Shown one piece after another: positions 1 to 7,778 of a stretch of DNA of 64,000 nt. Numbering within the stretch: the first letter of the stretch is position 1; each line of letters begins with the position of its first letter. The DNA comes from Rhizobiaceae bacterium. Its GTDB lineage: Bacteria > Pseudomonadota > Alphaproteobacteria > Rhizobiales > Rhizobiaceae. The notes beneath the pieces are model-generated. The model saw only the letters and a program-made list of their open reading frames with translations. It was not told the DNA's origin and searched no databases. A program made the position numbers and the translations under genes. The stretch lies in the NCBI GenBank assembly GCA_028279875.1, contig JANQMU010000082.1, forward strand, positions 62,001 through 126,000, given 5' to 3'.

Positions 1-148
1 CGGCCTTGACCACCGCGGAACAGCGGGCCGGCGAGGACAGGTGGCGCATGGTGCGCCAATTGTCGGCAAGCGCCCCCAGATCGATCAGCAGACGGGCGCC
101 GAAGCCATCATCCTCGGCTTGTTCAAACGCTGAAAACGGGTTGTTCAC
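1..148 (-). CDS. alr: Alanine racemase, N-terminal part only
   Basis: The reverse strand from a GTG at 148 reads VNNPFSAFEQAEDD, then GARLLIDLGALADNW and SAVVKA, and leaves the window. Residues of the type RLLIDLGALADNW...VVKADAYG are the start of PLP-dependent alanine racemase, where the Lys of VVKA binds PLP. The enzyme makes D-alanine for peptidoglycan. Position fits too: alr commonly follows dnaB in rhizobia. A stop (TGA at 178-176) lies in frame upstream, so GTG 148 is the only usual start; a GGA sits 6 nt before it. Only about 49 residues are visible. Confidence 0.85.
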   Translation of the reverse strand, partial: MNNPFSAFEQAEDDGFGARLLIDLGALADNWRTMRHLSSPARCSAVVKA

Positions 149-189
149 TGGCCATCCGATCCGTCTCCGAAGTCTTCACTTCCAAGCAG

Positions 190-1716
190 TCAATCCTGGC
201 TGTATTGCAGATAGGAGTTATCCGCAAGGTCGGAGAAGCGGGTGAATTCGGCCTGGAAGCCAAGCGAAACCGTGCCTGTCGGGCCATGGCGCTGCTTGGC
301 GATGATGACATCGGCGGTGCCGCGGACCTTCGCCATCTTCTCCTCCCAGCGCAGATATTCCTCCGTCTTGACATCTGCGGCGACCTCTTCGGGGCTGCGG
401 CGCGGCTCGGCATTCTGGATGTAATATTCCTCACGATAGACAAACAGCACGACATCGGCGTCCTGCTCGATCGAGCCCGATTCACGCAGATCGGCCAGTT
501 GCGGACGCCTGTCGTCACGGTTTTCCACCTGTCGCGACAATTGCGACAGCGCCACGATCGGCACGTTGAGTTCTTTTGCCAGCGCCTTCAGGCCAGTGGT
601 GATCTCGGTGATTTCCTGCACCCGGTTGTCACCGGCCTTCTTCGCGCCGGTCATTAACTGAATGTAATCCACGATCAGAAGATCGAGGCCGCGCTGGCGC
701 TTCAGCCGGCGGGCGCGGGCGGCCAGTTGGGCGATGGAAATGCCGCCGGTCTGATCGATGTAAAAGGGGGTTTTCTGCATGTGCTGCGAGCACTCGACCA
801 GCATTTCGAAATCCGGTTCGGAAATCTCGCCGCGGCGGATTTTCGATGATGGAATCTCGGTCTGCTCGGAGATGATGCGCGTTGCCAGCTGTTCGGACGA
901 CATTTCCAGCGAGTAAAATCCGACGACGCCGCCATTGATCGCCTTGGCGGTGCCGTCGGCCTGCACTTCATGCTCGTAGGCATTGGCGATGTTGTAGGCG
1001 ATATTCGTTGCCAGCGACGTCTTGCCCATGCCAGGCCGGCCGGCGATGATGATCAGGTCGGAGGGCTGCAGCCCGCCCATGCGCTTGTCCAGTTGCGATA
1101 TTCCGGTGGAGATACCCGACAGGCCCCCGTCGCGCTGATAGGCGGCGCCCGCCATGTCGATGGCCAGGGCGACCGCGTCGTTGAAGGATTGGAAGCCGCC
1201 ATCGTAGCGCCCGGTTTCGGCCAGCTCGAACAGCCGCCGCTCGGCGTCCTCGATCTGGCTTTGCGGCGGCATGTCGAGCGGCGCGTCAAACGCGATATTG
1301 ACCATGTCTTCGCCGATGGTGATCAGCGAGCGCCGTAATGCCAGATCGTAGATCGCCCGCCCGTAATCCTCGGCATTGATGATTGTGACCGCCTCTGTCG
1401 CCAGGCGCGCCAGATATTGGGCGACGGTCATGTCGCCGACCTTTTCATCGGCCGGCAGAAACGTCTTGATGGTCACCGGATTGGCGGTCTTGCCCATCCG
1501 GATGATATCGCCTGCGACCTCGAAGATCTTGCGGTGAAGGGGTTCGTGAAGGTGGCCCGGTTTCAGAAAGTCGGAAACCCGGTAATAGGCCTCGTTATTG
1601 ACGAGAATGGCACCCAGCAGTGCCTGTTCGGCTTCGATATTCCCCGGCGCCTCGCGGTAGAGCCCGCCGCCTTGACGATTGTCCAGCTCCGTCAGTTGTC
1701 TTACCGGGTCGTTCAT
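190..1716 (-). CDS. dnaB: Replicative DNA helicase DnaB
   Basis: A 508-residue hexameric 5'-3' helicase of the replication fork. The N-terminal domain has the typical NIEAEQALLGAIL segment. The C-terminal RecA-like domain shows Walker A (GRPGMGKTSLA), Walker B (LLIVDYIQLM) and the DnaB signature LSQLSRQVENR, followed by ADLRESGSIEQDADVV. The reading frame extends 14 codons further up to a GTG at 1758, but family members start near MNDPVRQL, so ATG 1716 is preferred. It lies between cfa and alr on the same strand with a 244-bp leader region. Length is normal for the family. Confidence 0.97.
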   Translation of the reverse strand: MNDPVRQLTELDNRQGGGLYREAPGNIEAEQALLGAILVNNEAYYRVSDFLKPGHLHEPLHRKIFEVAGDIIRMGKTANPVTIKTFLPADEKVGDMTVAQYLARLATEAVTIINAEDYGRAIYDLALRRSLITIGEDMVNIAFDAPLDMPPQSQIEDAERRLFELAETGRYDGGFQSFNDAVALAIDMAGAAYQRDGGLSGISTGISQLDKRMGGLQPSDLIIIAGRPGMGKTSLATNIAYNIANAYEHEVQADGTAKAINGGVVGFYSLEMSSEQLATRIISEQTEIPSSKIRRGEISEPDFEMLVECSQHMQKTPFYIDQTGGISIAQLAARARRLKRQRGLDLLIVDYIQLMTGAKKAGDNRVQEITEITTGLKALAKELNVPIVALSQLSRQVENRDDRRPQLADLRESGSIEQDADVVLFVYREEYYIQNAEPRRSPEEVAADVKTEEYLRWEEKMAKVRGTADVIIAKQRHGPTGTVSLGFQAEFTRFSDLADNSYLQYSQD

Positions 1717-1906
1717 TCCTGTCTTTCTGCTTGTGTCCGCATCAGGTCCGGGAGCCACCTATACCCCCAAAGGTCGGGTTGATGAATCGTCAAGACTGCA
1801 ACCCGGGCCCATTTGTCCCGGCCATGCTCAATCTCCACAAGCGCAATGTGGAAAAGACAATCATAGCTGATTCTGTTTGACTCTCGAACGGGAATCGAGT
1901 CGGTGC

Positions 1907-1944
1907 CCCGGCCGGCCTGCCAGACCATGCGAGGCCGGACCGGG
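1907..1944 (-). terminator. Strong hairpin after cfa
   Basis: CCCGGCCGGCCT (1907-1918) pairs with AGGCCGGACCGGG (1932-1944) apart from one bulged A, with a 13-nt loop. It lies just beyond the cfa stop on the minus strand. No T-run follows, so it could be a Rho-assisted terminator, an mRNA-stabilising end or a structure in the dnaB leader. Confidence 0.35.
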
Positions 1945-1960
1945 CGAGGTCAGAGCGTCA

Positions 1961-3235
1961 TCAGCCGGCGGAGGCCTTGCGCTTTTTCTGCGCCGATTTG
2001 CTGGCCTTGCGGGCTCTGTGCGGCGCCCGTTCGTGGTTGCTGATATAGTCCCGCGTCAGCGGCACGGCCTGCTTGTCATGCGCCAGTTGAATCTGGAACA
2101 CCACGAGGTCTTGCCAACGGAACGACGCTTCCGAAGACGCGAGATAGAAATTCCACATGCGGCAGAACCGTTCGTCATAAAGCGCCTTCGCATCGTCCCA
2201 ATGATCGACAAACCGCGCCCGCCACGCCTTCAGCGTTTCGGCATAGTGCAGCCGCAACACTTCGATATCGGTCATTACCAGGCCGGACTTCTCGATCGAT
2301 TCCACCACCTCCGACAGCGACGGGATGTAGCCGCCCGGAAAGATGTGTTTCTTGATGAACGGGTTGGTGGGCGTCGGCGGTGAATGCTGTCCGATGGTGT
2401 GCAGCAGCATCACGCCATCGGGTTCCAGCATGTCGGCGCATTTGTTGAAATAGGTGTCGAAGTGCTTGCGGCCGACATGTTCGAACATGCCGACGGAGAC
2501 GATCCGGTCGAATTTCGTCTCTATATGGCGATAATCCTGCAGCCGGAACTCAACCTGCCCGGCAAAGCCGTCCTCGCGGGCCCGCTGGTTGGACACCGTG
2601 TGCTGCTCGTCCGAAAGCGTGATTCCGGTGACCCTGACGTTGAACTGGCGCGCCAGATGAAGCGCCATGCCGCCCCAGCCGGACCCGATGTCAAGCACCG
2701 ACAGGTTCTCGTCATCCAGCAGCAGTTTCGAGGCGATATGCCGCTTTTTTGCCAGTTGAGCGGTCTCGAGGTCATCCGAGGGGTCCTCGAAATAGGCGCA
2801 GGAATATTGCCGGTCGGGATCGAGGAAAAGATCGTACAGCTCGCCCGAAAGATCGTAGTGATGCTGAACATTGCTGCGCGAGCGGTGCAGGGTATTCCAG
2901 TCGAGAATATCGGCAGCGGCGCGGCGCCCGTGATCAATCAGCCTTGACCAGATCGACGGCGGGGGTGGGTTGTGGCCGGTATTTTTGAAGACGACGGCCA
3001 GAAAATCGTAGACATCGCAATCCTCGAAATCGATGTCGCCATCCATATAGGCCTCGCCAAGCCTGAGATAGGGATCGAAGGCCACCTGCCGCTCGCTGTG
3101 GTTGTTGTTGAAGCGAAGATGCACGGCCGGGCCGGTGCCGTCTCCATATCGGACCTTGGAACCGTCGGCATAGGTGATCGTCAGATCACCGGTCACGATG
3201 AGATCGTCGAGGAAGCGCTTGAGTAATCTTCTCAC
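1961..3235 (-). CDS. cfa: Cyclopropane-fatty-acyl-phospholipid synthase
   Basis: A SAM-dependent enzyme of about 424 residues that adds a methylene bridge across double bonds of membrane phospholipid acyl chains. The SAM-binding motif LDIGSGWGG lies mid-protein, with QHHYDLSGELYDLFLD before it and YIFPGGYIPS-like residues (HIFPGGYIPSLSEV) after it, all Cfa/Mmas hallmarks. The frame opens at a TTG (3250), but GTG 3235 gives the family N-terminus MRRLLKRFLDDLI and has GGGG about 9 nt upstream. The C-terminus is Lys/Arg-rich (KASKSAQKKRKASAG). It interrupts the ribosomal-protein/dnaB order, as in other rhizobia. Confidence 0.95.
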   Translation of the reverse strand: MRRLLKRFLDDLIVTGDLTITYADGSKVRYGDGTGPAVHLRFNNNHSERQVAFDPYLRLGEAYMDGDIDFEDCDVYDFLAVVFKNTGHNPPPPSIWSRLIDHGRRAAADILDWNTLHRSRSNVQHHYDLSGELYDLFLDPDRQYSCAYFEDPSDDLETAQLAKKRHIASKLLLDDENLSVLDIGSGWGGMALHLARQFNVRVTGITLSDEQHTVSNQRAREDGFAGQVEFRLQDYRHIETKFDRIVSVGMFEHVGRKHFDTYFNKCADMLEPDGVMLLHTIGQHSPPTPTNPFIKKHIFPGGYIPSLSEVVESIEKSGLVMTDIEVLRLHYAETLKAWRARFVDHWDDAKALYDERFCRMWNFYLASSEASFRWQDLVVFQIQLAHDKQAVPLTRDYISNHERAPHRARKASKSAQKKRKASAG

Positions 3236-3420
3236 AATTAAAAACCCCAATAATTACAACGGTAAGAAGAAGGATTTTTTGTGTACGCAATTTTATCACT
3301 GAATTTGAAAGAATCCAGTACCGCGAAATCATGGCCTTATAAAAGCTGTTGAATTGCGCGAATCGAAGCGCCGGCCGGCCCAGGTTTTCGGCAAAAAGTT
3401 TCGGGAATGGCTGTTGTAGA

Positions 3421-3448
3421 AAAGCCCGGCGCGGTGACCGGGCTTTTC
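3421..3448 (-). terminator. Intrinsic terminator of the rpsF-rplI operon
   Basis: A perfect hairpin, AAAAGCCCGG / CCGGGCTTTT with loop CGCGGTGA, lies 18 bp after the rplI stop. On the minus strand it ends in a T-run. The A/T tails make it symmetrical, so it could also stop plus-strand transcripts. Confidence 0.85.
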
Positions 3449-3466
3449 ATTGGAGGACCGTTTCGA

Positions 3467-4132
3467 TCAGCTCTTTGATTCGTCTTCAGCGGCCTCGTCA
3501 GCCGTTTGTACCGCCGGCTCTTCGTCTTCAGCCGTCTCTCCGACCTCTTCGTCGTCGACATCGGGGGTGAATTCGACGCCTTCTTCGAATATGTCCTCGG
3601 CATTGGCTTCCGCCGCTTCCTCATCGACGCCGTAGATCGCATCCGCCGACGTCAGGTCTTCGCCCTTGGCTTGCCGCTCGGCTTCGTCGACCGAGCGGGC
3701 GACATTGAGTTCGACTTTCACCTCGACCTCGGCGTGGAGTGCGATGATGACCTCATGCAATCCGATGGCCTTGATCGGCGTGCGCAGTTCCACCTGGCTG
3801 CGGCCGATGGTGAAGCCTTCTTCCTCCAGGATGGTGACGACGTCCCGCGCCGCCACCGAGCCGTAAAGCTGGCCGGTTTCGCCGGCGGCCCGGACGACGA
3901 CGAAGGATTTGCCTTCGAGCTTGTCGGCGACCTGCTGGGCCTCGCCGCGCCGTTCGAGATTGCGGGCTTCGAGCTGGGCACGGTCATTTTCAAATCGGGC
4001 CCTGTTGGTCTCATTGGCGCGCAGCGCCTTGCCCTGGGGCAGCAGATAGTTGCGGGCAAATCCATCCCGCACCTTAACCACATCGCCCATCTGGCCGAGC
4101 TTTGCGACCCGTTCGAGAAGAATTACGTCCAT
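3467..4132 (-). CDS. rplI: 50S ribosomal protein L9
   Basis: A 221-residue L9. The N-terminus [19 protein letters not shown] with [14 protein letters not shown] is the conserved rRNA-binding domain. The middle helix and C-terminal domain follow. After residue ~150 comes an acidic extension rich in Glu/Asp ([15 protein letters not shown]...), giving 221 instead of about 149 residues; long acidic tails on L9 are common in rhizobia. Last gene of the rpsF operon, followed by a strong intrinsic terminator. Confidence 0.97.
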   Translation of the reverse strand: MDVILLERVAKLGQMGDVVKVRDGFARNYLLPQGKALRANETNRARFENDRAQLEARNLERRGEAQQVADKLEGKSFVVVRAAGETGQLYGSVAARDVVTILEEEGFTIGRSQVELRTPIKAIGLHEVIIALHAEVEVKVELNVARSVDEAERQAKGEDLTSADAIYGVDEEAAEANAEDIFEEGVEFTPDVDDEEVGETAEDEEPAVQTADEAAEDESKS

Positions 4133-4156
4133 GGTCTTTCCTTTCAGGTGAAACGT

Positions 4157-5128
4157 CTATTGCGATTGATTGTTTGAATTGGAACCCGGTGGCGACAACG
4201 GGCTGGTGCGGGCCGTTTCGAACAGCCCGACAAACAGCAGAACCACCAACGGCAACGGAAACAGAATGATAATGGCAGCATAGGTCGACCAAAGCGCCAG
4301 GAACCGCCAGGCACGGCCGATGGTGCGGTAATGCAGCATGGCGAGGCCGGCGAGTATGAAGCCGCCGGCAAAGGCGCCGGACAGGGCCGAACCGATGAGG
4401 CCGATCGGTCCGCCACCGAAACTGAGCAGCAGGCCGGCGCCGAAGATCAGAAGCGAAAGCCGCGACATGCGCAAACTCGCCGCGATCGAATCGGCAGGCC
4501 GCCTGGCCCTGCCGGATGCGCGCACGATGGCCAGGGACAGATACCAGGCGGCGAACAGGATCATCACCCACATCATCGCCTGCAGCGCCGGCAGGAGCCG
4601 GGTCACGAAGCTGATCATCTCATTCTGATAGGCGTCGTCCGGCTGGAATTCGGGATTTTGTTCGGTGAGGACGGAAAACAGCTGTTCCACGATCTCCCGC
4701 ACAACATCCTCGCCATAGCCGATCGTAAAGCCGAGAATGATCAGCGACAGGCAAACCAGGGAGCACAGATGCAGCATGATGTCCGACAGGGGAAACCAGG
4801 CGAGTTGACCCTGCGGACCGCCAAGTTCTTCGGCGGGACGCGCAAGATTGCTGAGATGGGCAATCCAGGCGGCCGGAACGAATGTCGTCACCGCGATCAT
4901 CAGCGCGGCGAGTGGCGAGACGACGACGGCGACAATAATTGCGGCTGCGGCAACCGACATCGCGCCGGCCACGTTCGACCAGCCGAGGCCGGCAATCAAT
5001 ATGGGCAGCGTGGCAAAGGCCGACAGCAACACGGAAAGCGCGGAGACATCTCCCGATCCGAGCATCAGCAGCGCCGCGGCGACGCCGGCGACAAGGCCGA
5101 CCAGTAAAGACAGTGTCGTGTTGCTCAT
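4157..5128 (-). CDS. DUF2232 multi-pass membrane protein
   Basis: About 323 residues with roughly eight hydrophobic membrane segments. It belongs to the DUF2232 group encoded between rpsR and rplI in many alphaproteobacteria; no biochemical role is assigned. The first ATG-type context is at 5128 (MSNTTLSLLVGLV) with AGGA 10 nt upstream; an in-frame TTG at 5152 would add eight residues. A 24-bp gap to rplI suggests co-transcription. The tail SPPGSNSNNQSQ is hydrophilic. Membrane assignment is by eye from long runs of Leu/Ala/Val/Ile. Confidence 0.8.
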   Translation of the reverse strand: MSNTTLSLLVGLVAGVAAALLMLGSGDVSALSVLLSAFATLPILIAGLGWSNVAGAMSVAAAAIIVAVVVSPLAALMIAVTTFVPAAWIAHLSNLARPAEELGGPQGQLAWFPLSDIMLHLCSLVCLSLIILGFTIGYGEDVVREIVEQLFSVLTEQNPEFQPDDAYQNEMISFVTRLLPALQAMMWVMILFAAWYLSLAIVRASGRARRPADSIAASLRMSRLSLLIFGAGLLLSFGGGPIGLIGSALSGAFAGGFILAGLAMLHYRTIGRAWRFLALWSTYAAIIILFPLPLVVLLFVGLFETARTSPLSPPGSNSNNQSQ

Positions 5129-5198
5129 GGGTGCGCTGTCCTGCTCGTTCAAGCAGTTAGAGGCCGTTGCGGAATCAAATTCTCAACCCGCAACAATG

Positions 5199-5268
5199 CC
5201 CCAACTCGGGGTTTTTTCGTTTCCGCCGTGCCCATCACGGCGGATTGCGACCGGGGACGACCCCGGTC
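5199..5268 (-). promoter_or_regulatory. Three tandem hairpins between rpsR and the DUF2232 gene
   Basis: Three perfect stem-loops lie in 70 bp: CCCC/GGGG (5199-5211) followed on the plus strand by six T; CCGCCGTG/CACGGCGG (5223-5243); and GACCGGGG/CCCCGGTC (5249-5268). They sit inside the ribosomal operon, after rpsR in transcription order. They may tune read-through into the downstream genes or serve as processing sites. No family assignment is possible by eye. Confidence 0.4.
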
Positions 5269-5287
5269 GACGCTTTTCAGCCCGGTC

Positions 5288-5536
5288 CTATTTGACCAGG
5301 TAAGGCAGCAGACCGAGAAAACGGGCGCGCTTGATGGCCCTGGCCAGTTCGCGCTGTTTCTTCTGGCTGACGGCGGTGATGCGGGACGGTACGATCTTGC
5401 CGCGCTCCGAAATGTAGCGCTGGAGCAGACGAACGTCCTTGTAATCGATCTTCGGGGCATTGGCGCCGGAGAAGGGGCAGGTTTTGCGGCGGCGATGGAA
5501 CGGGCGCCGCGTCGGAATCTGATTGATATCGACCAT
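5288..5536 (-). CDS. rpsR: 30S ribosomal protein S18
   Basis: An 82-residue S18. The core [19 protein letters not shown] and the end [15 protein letters not shown] are diagnostic of this small rRNA-binding protein, which pairs with S6 in the platform of the 30S subunit. It starts with MVDINQIP and lies 11 bp after rpsF, in the usual operon order. A Cys is retained (KTCPFSG). Full length. Confidence 0.98.
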   Translation of the reverse strand: MVDINQIPTRRPFHRRRKTCPFSGANAPKIDYKDVRLLQRYISERGKIVPSRITAVSQKKQRELARAIKRARFLGLLPYLVK

Positions 5537-5547
5537 GATCGGGCTCC

Positions 5548-5940
5548 CTATCGCTTGTCTTCACGGGGACGGCGCGGACGGTCGTCCCGGTCGCCACGGC
5601 GCGGGCGGTCGTCCCGGTCGCGCTTCTGCAGCATGATGGACGGGCCTTCCTCGTGCTCATCGACACGGATGGTCATGTAGCGCAACACATCCTCGCTGAT
5701 GCGCATCTGGCGCTCCATCTCCTGCACCGCGGCTGCCGGCCCGTCGATGTCCATCAGCGTGTAATGCGCCTTGCGGTTTTTGTTCATCCGGTAGGCGAGC
5801 GATTTCAGCCCCCAGTTCTCCACCCGGCCGACCGATCCGCCATTGGCTTCGAGGATGCCCTTGAATTGCTCGACAAGAGCCTCGACCTGCTGGCCGGACA
5901 CATCCTGCCGGGCAAGAAACACATGTTCGTATAGAGCCAT
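5548..5940 (-). CDS. rpsF: 30S ribosomal protein S6
   Basis: A 130-residue S6 starting [13 protein letters not shown] at ATG 5940, with an AAAGGC Shine-Dalgarno about 11 nt upstream. The frame is open further upstream, but that part has no S6 similarity. Core features include [15 protein letters not shown] and the RNA-binding strands. A basic/acidic C-terminal tail with RDDRPRR repeats follows, as in other rhizobial S6 proteins. First gene of the rpsF-rpsR-DUF2232-rplI operon. Confidence 0.97.
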   Translation of the reverse strand: MALYEHVFLARQDVSGQQVEALVEQFKGILEANGGSVGRVENWGLKSLAYRMNKNRKAHYTLMDIDGPAAAVQEMERQMRISEDVLRYMTIRVDEHEEGPSIMLQKRDRDDRPRRGDRDDRPRRPREDKR

Positions 5941-6168
5941 GTTTATTTGCCTTTCTTGATCCAACTGCTTCGCATGACCCGGCAACCGGCGGCTAAGCCT
6001 CAACGACCCTCCATCGGCCCCGCGGGCCGGCAAGAAAGGCGTTGATATCGAGACGGTCGAGAGCGGAGACACGGGAGGCCGGACATCTTCATGTCCTGAC
6101 GCTCACCCTGCGATGAGCGGCCCTCCGTTCAGCCCCCAGCCAGATGACCGGGTGTCACGAACAGCGCG

Positions 6169-6196
6169 CTTATACGCCTTTTGCCGAGCGATGCAA
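6169..6196 (-). promoter_or_regulatory. Predicted sigma-70 promoter of the rpsF operon
   Basis: On the minus strand TTGCAT (6196-6191) and TATAAG (6174-6169) are 16 bp apart. The site is about 230 bp upstream of rpsF and the only clear promoter-like pair seen in that leader. It leaves a long 5' UTR of about 220 nt. Confidence 0.5.
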
Positions 6197-6274
6197 GAAA
6201 AATAGCGGGCCGTCCGGCCCTTGTTCAGTCGGGCTTCGCTTCCGCAGCTCCGGTCAGGCCCGCGGTGGAGCGAC

Positions 6275-6303
6275 CTGAAAGGCGCGGCTCGCGCGCCTTT
6301 CAG
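6275..6303 (-). terminator. Perfect 12-bp hairpin after the SRPBCC gene
   Basis: CTGAAAGGCGCG (6275-6286) and CGCGCCTTTCAG (6292-6303) pair perfectly around a 5-nt loop. It is 30 bp past the stop of the SRPBCC gene, in the right place for a transcription end, but lacks a T-run. Confidence 0.45.
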
Positions 6304-6333
6304 CCATTTCAAAAGGGTATTGAACGTCCGCCG

Positions 6334-6762
6334 TCAGGCAAGGGATTTTCGCAGGCGGTCCAGATGTTCGTCCCAACCGGAGTCCAGCGACATGAGCATC
6401 CGCATCGTCGCCTCTCCGGCCGCTTCCGGGACACCCTCGTGAGTCAGCGACAGGCGGGTTCCGCCGGCGGCTTCCTCGAGAACCCACGTGACCGTTGTCT
6501 CGCTTCCGCCAAAGGCGTCGATGATGAAGGTGTAGACAAGCCGGTTCGGCACGTCCATCTCCAGAACGCGGCCCCAGATCAGCGGCACACCCTTGCTGTC
6601 CCCGGTTGTGCCCAACAGCGCGTATTCATCCCCTTCCGACAGATCGGCCTTCGCGGGATGGAACCATTTGGCCAGTTTGTCGGACCGGGTCAGAAAGCCC
6701 CAGACCGTGGCCGGGGACGCATTGAAAAAAGCGGTTTTCGTGATCGTAGTGGTGTCAGTCAT
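6334..6762 (-). CDS. SRPBCC (AHSA1-like) domain protein
   Basis: A 142-residue START/SRPBCC-fold protein, the hydrophobic-cavity family related to the Aha1 C-terminal domain. Typical pieces are ASPATVWGFLTRSDKLAKWF at the N-terminus, WGRVLEMDVPNRLVYTF in the middle and LSLTHEGVPEAAGE with a Trp-Asp-containing end. Start ATG 6762 (MTDTTTITKTAFF) overlaps the arsR stop by 8 bp, so translation is coupled. ArsR-SRPBCC pairs are common; ligand and output are unknown. Confidence 0.88.
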   Translation of the reverse strand: MTDTTTITKTAFFNASPATVWGFLTRSDKLAKWFHPAKADLSEGDEYALLGTTGDSKGVPLIWGRVLEMDVPNRLVYTFIIDAFGGSETTVTWVLEEAAGGTRLSLTHEGVPEAAGEATMRMLMSLDSGWDEHLDRLRKSLA

Positions 6763-7099
6763 CTTTCTGTCTCTCTTCCTCTTCGATGGCGTCATGCAGA
6801 CTGCGCAGGCGTTCGTCCCAGAACCGGTTGAAATAGCTCAGCCAGTCGGCAACGGTTTTGAGGCCCAGCGGTTCCAGGCGATTGATCCTTTCCCGGCCGC
6901 TTGGATGGACGGATATCAGCGCTCCCTCTTCCAGGATGGTCAGGTGCTTCTTGACCGCGGCCCGGGTGATGTCGAAGCGCCCGGCGACTTCGCCGATGGT
7001 CATGTCCCGGCGGCTCAGAAAGACGAGGATGTCCCGCCGTGTCGGATCCGCCAGCGCGCGAAACGCACCCTGAACGGCACCGGGATTGCCGCCGATCAT
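6755..7099 (-). CDS. ArsR-family transcriptional regulator
   Basis: A 114-residue winged-helix repressor. FRALADPTRRDILVFLSRRD and the recognition-helix segment ITRAAVKKHLTILEEGALI are typical of the ArsR/SmtB fold. No metal-binding Cys cluster is visible, so it belongs with the metal-independent ArsR proteins that pair with SRPBCC genes. Its ATG overlaps the stop of a 55-codon gene upstream, and its own stop overlaps the SRPBCC start: three genes head to tail. It probably regulates itself through the repeats at 7284-7326. Confidence 0.93.
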   Translation of the reverse strand: MIGGNPGAVQGAFRALADPTRRDILVFLSRRDMTIGEVAGRFDITRAAVKKHLTILEEGALISVHPSGRERINRLEPLGLKTVADWLSYFNRFWDERLRSLHDAIEEEERQKDD

Positions 7100-7263
7100 T
7101 TCGTCACCGGCGGGAAGTCGAGTCTCCCGTCCTGATCAAGAAACGTCACGCAGCCGATCTCGGAAAGGCGCTTGCTGACAGGTGGCAAATCCCCGGGAAT
7201 TCCGCGGCACGAGCCGGGCGGCAGCACGATGGCGGCGGTTTTCAGTCGGATCCTTTTGCGCAT
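7096..7263 (-). CDS. Small unknown protein, first gene of the arsR operon
   Basis: A 55-codon frame beginning MRKRIRLKTAAIVLPPGS and ending RLDFPPVTK. Its ATG (7263) has a good Shine-Dalgarno (GGAG, 7 nt spacing). Its TGA overlaps the arsR ATG by 3 bp, and it begins right after the only promoter of the operon. I do not recognise the family. The coupling and ribosome site argue for real translation, either as a functional small protein or as a leader peptide that delivers ribosomes to arsR. Confidence 0.6.
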   Translation of the reverse strand: MRKRIRLKTAAIVLPPGSCRGIPGDLPPVSKRLSEIGCVTFLDQDGRLDFPPVTK

Positions 7264-7283
7264 GGGCATCTCCATATAAAACT

Positions 7284-7326
7284 AAAAGGTATTATTTATA
7301 TGAGATACCAAAAGGTATTATGTCAA
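7284..7326 (-). promoter_or_regulatory. arsR operon promoter with overlapping operator repeats
   Basis: Minus strand: TTGACA (7326-7321), 17-bp spacer, TCATAT (7303-7298). Two 12-bp direct repeats AAAAGGTATTAT (7284-7295, 7310-7321, plus strand) overlap it. Inverted half-sites ATACC/GGTAT lie at 7305-7309, 7314-7318 and 7288-7292. The arrangement fits an ArsR dimer blocking the spacer and -10. Confidence 0.7.
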
Positions 7327-7369
7327 CCCGTGCGTCAAAAAAATCGTTGGTTTCAGATGGAGAGGTGGT

Positions 7370-7675
7370 TCATTTCGCCAGTTCAGCGGCGATGGCCTGC
7401 CATTCCGCGGCCGGATCGTCGCTTGTTTGCTGCACGCCGGCGCGCCGGTACCAATAGGCCGCATTGGCCAGGTCGCCCTCGATCAGGTGGGCCAGCGCGT
7501 GTACGAGGTCATACGGCTTGTCTCCCTCGGCAGTCTGGCAGATTTCATGGGCCCGGTCCCAGCAGGCGCCAAGTTGCAGGTCGCCTTTCTTCAGCCACCA
7601 CAATGCCTGCATCGGCGGGGTGAGATCGGTCGGCGGCGCATCATGCGACAGGCTCGATAAAATGGCGTCGGTCAT
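7370..7675 (-). CDS. Hypothetical protein, possibly a short TPR-like helical repeat
   Basis: A 101-residue soluble protein starting MTDAILSSLSHDAPP at ATG 7675, with GGAG 8 nt upstream. The body is helical, with many Ala, Leu and Trp (MQALWWLKKGDLQLGACWD; AYWYRRAG). The GDLANAAYWYRRAG stretch recalls Sel1/TPR-like helices, but I see only part of one motif. It is monocistronic between the arsR operon and a GGDEF gene. No function assigned. Confidence 0.7.
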   Translation of the reverse strand: MTDAILSSLSHDAPPTDLTPPMQALWWLKKGDLQLGACWDRAHEICQTAEGDKPYDLVHALAHLIEGDLANAAYWYRRAGVQQTSDDPAAEWQAIAAELAK

Positions 7676-7778
7676 GGCTGAATCTCCGGTTGCGGACCGC
7701 ACCATAATCCCTGCTTGGGCGGCGATGCAAATCGGTGGGGTGACCGAGTTGGCGCACGCGGTTTGTGCGCCCCGAAAG

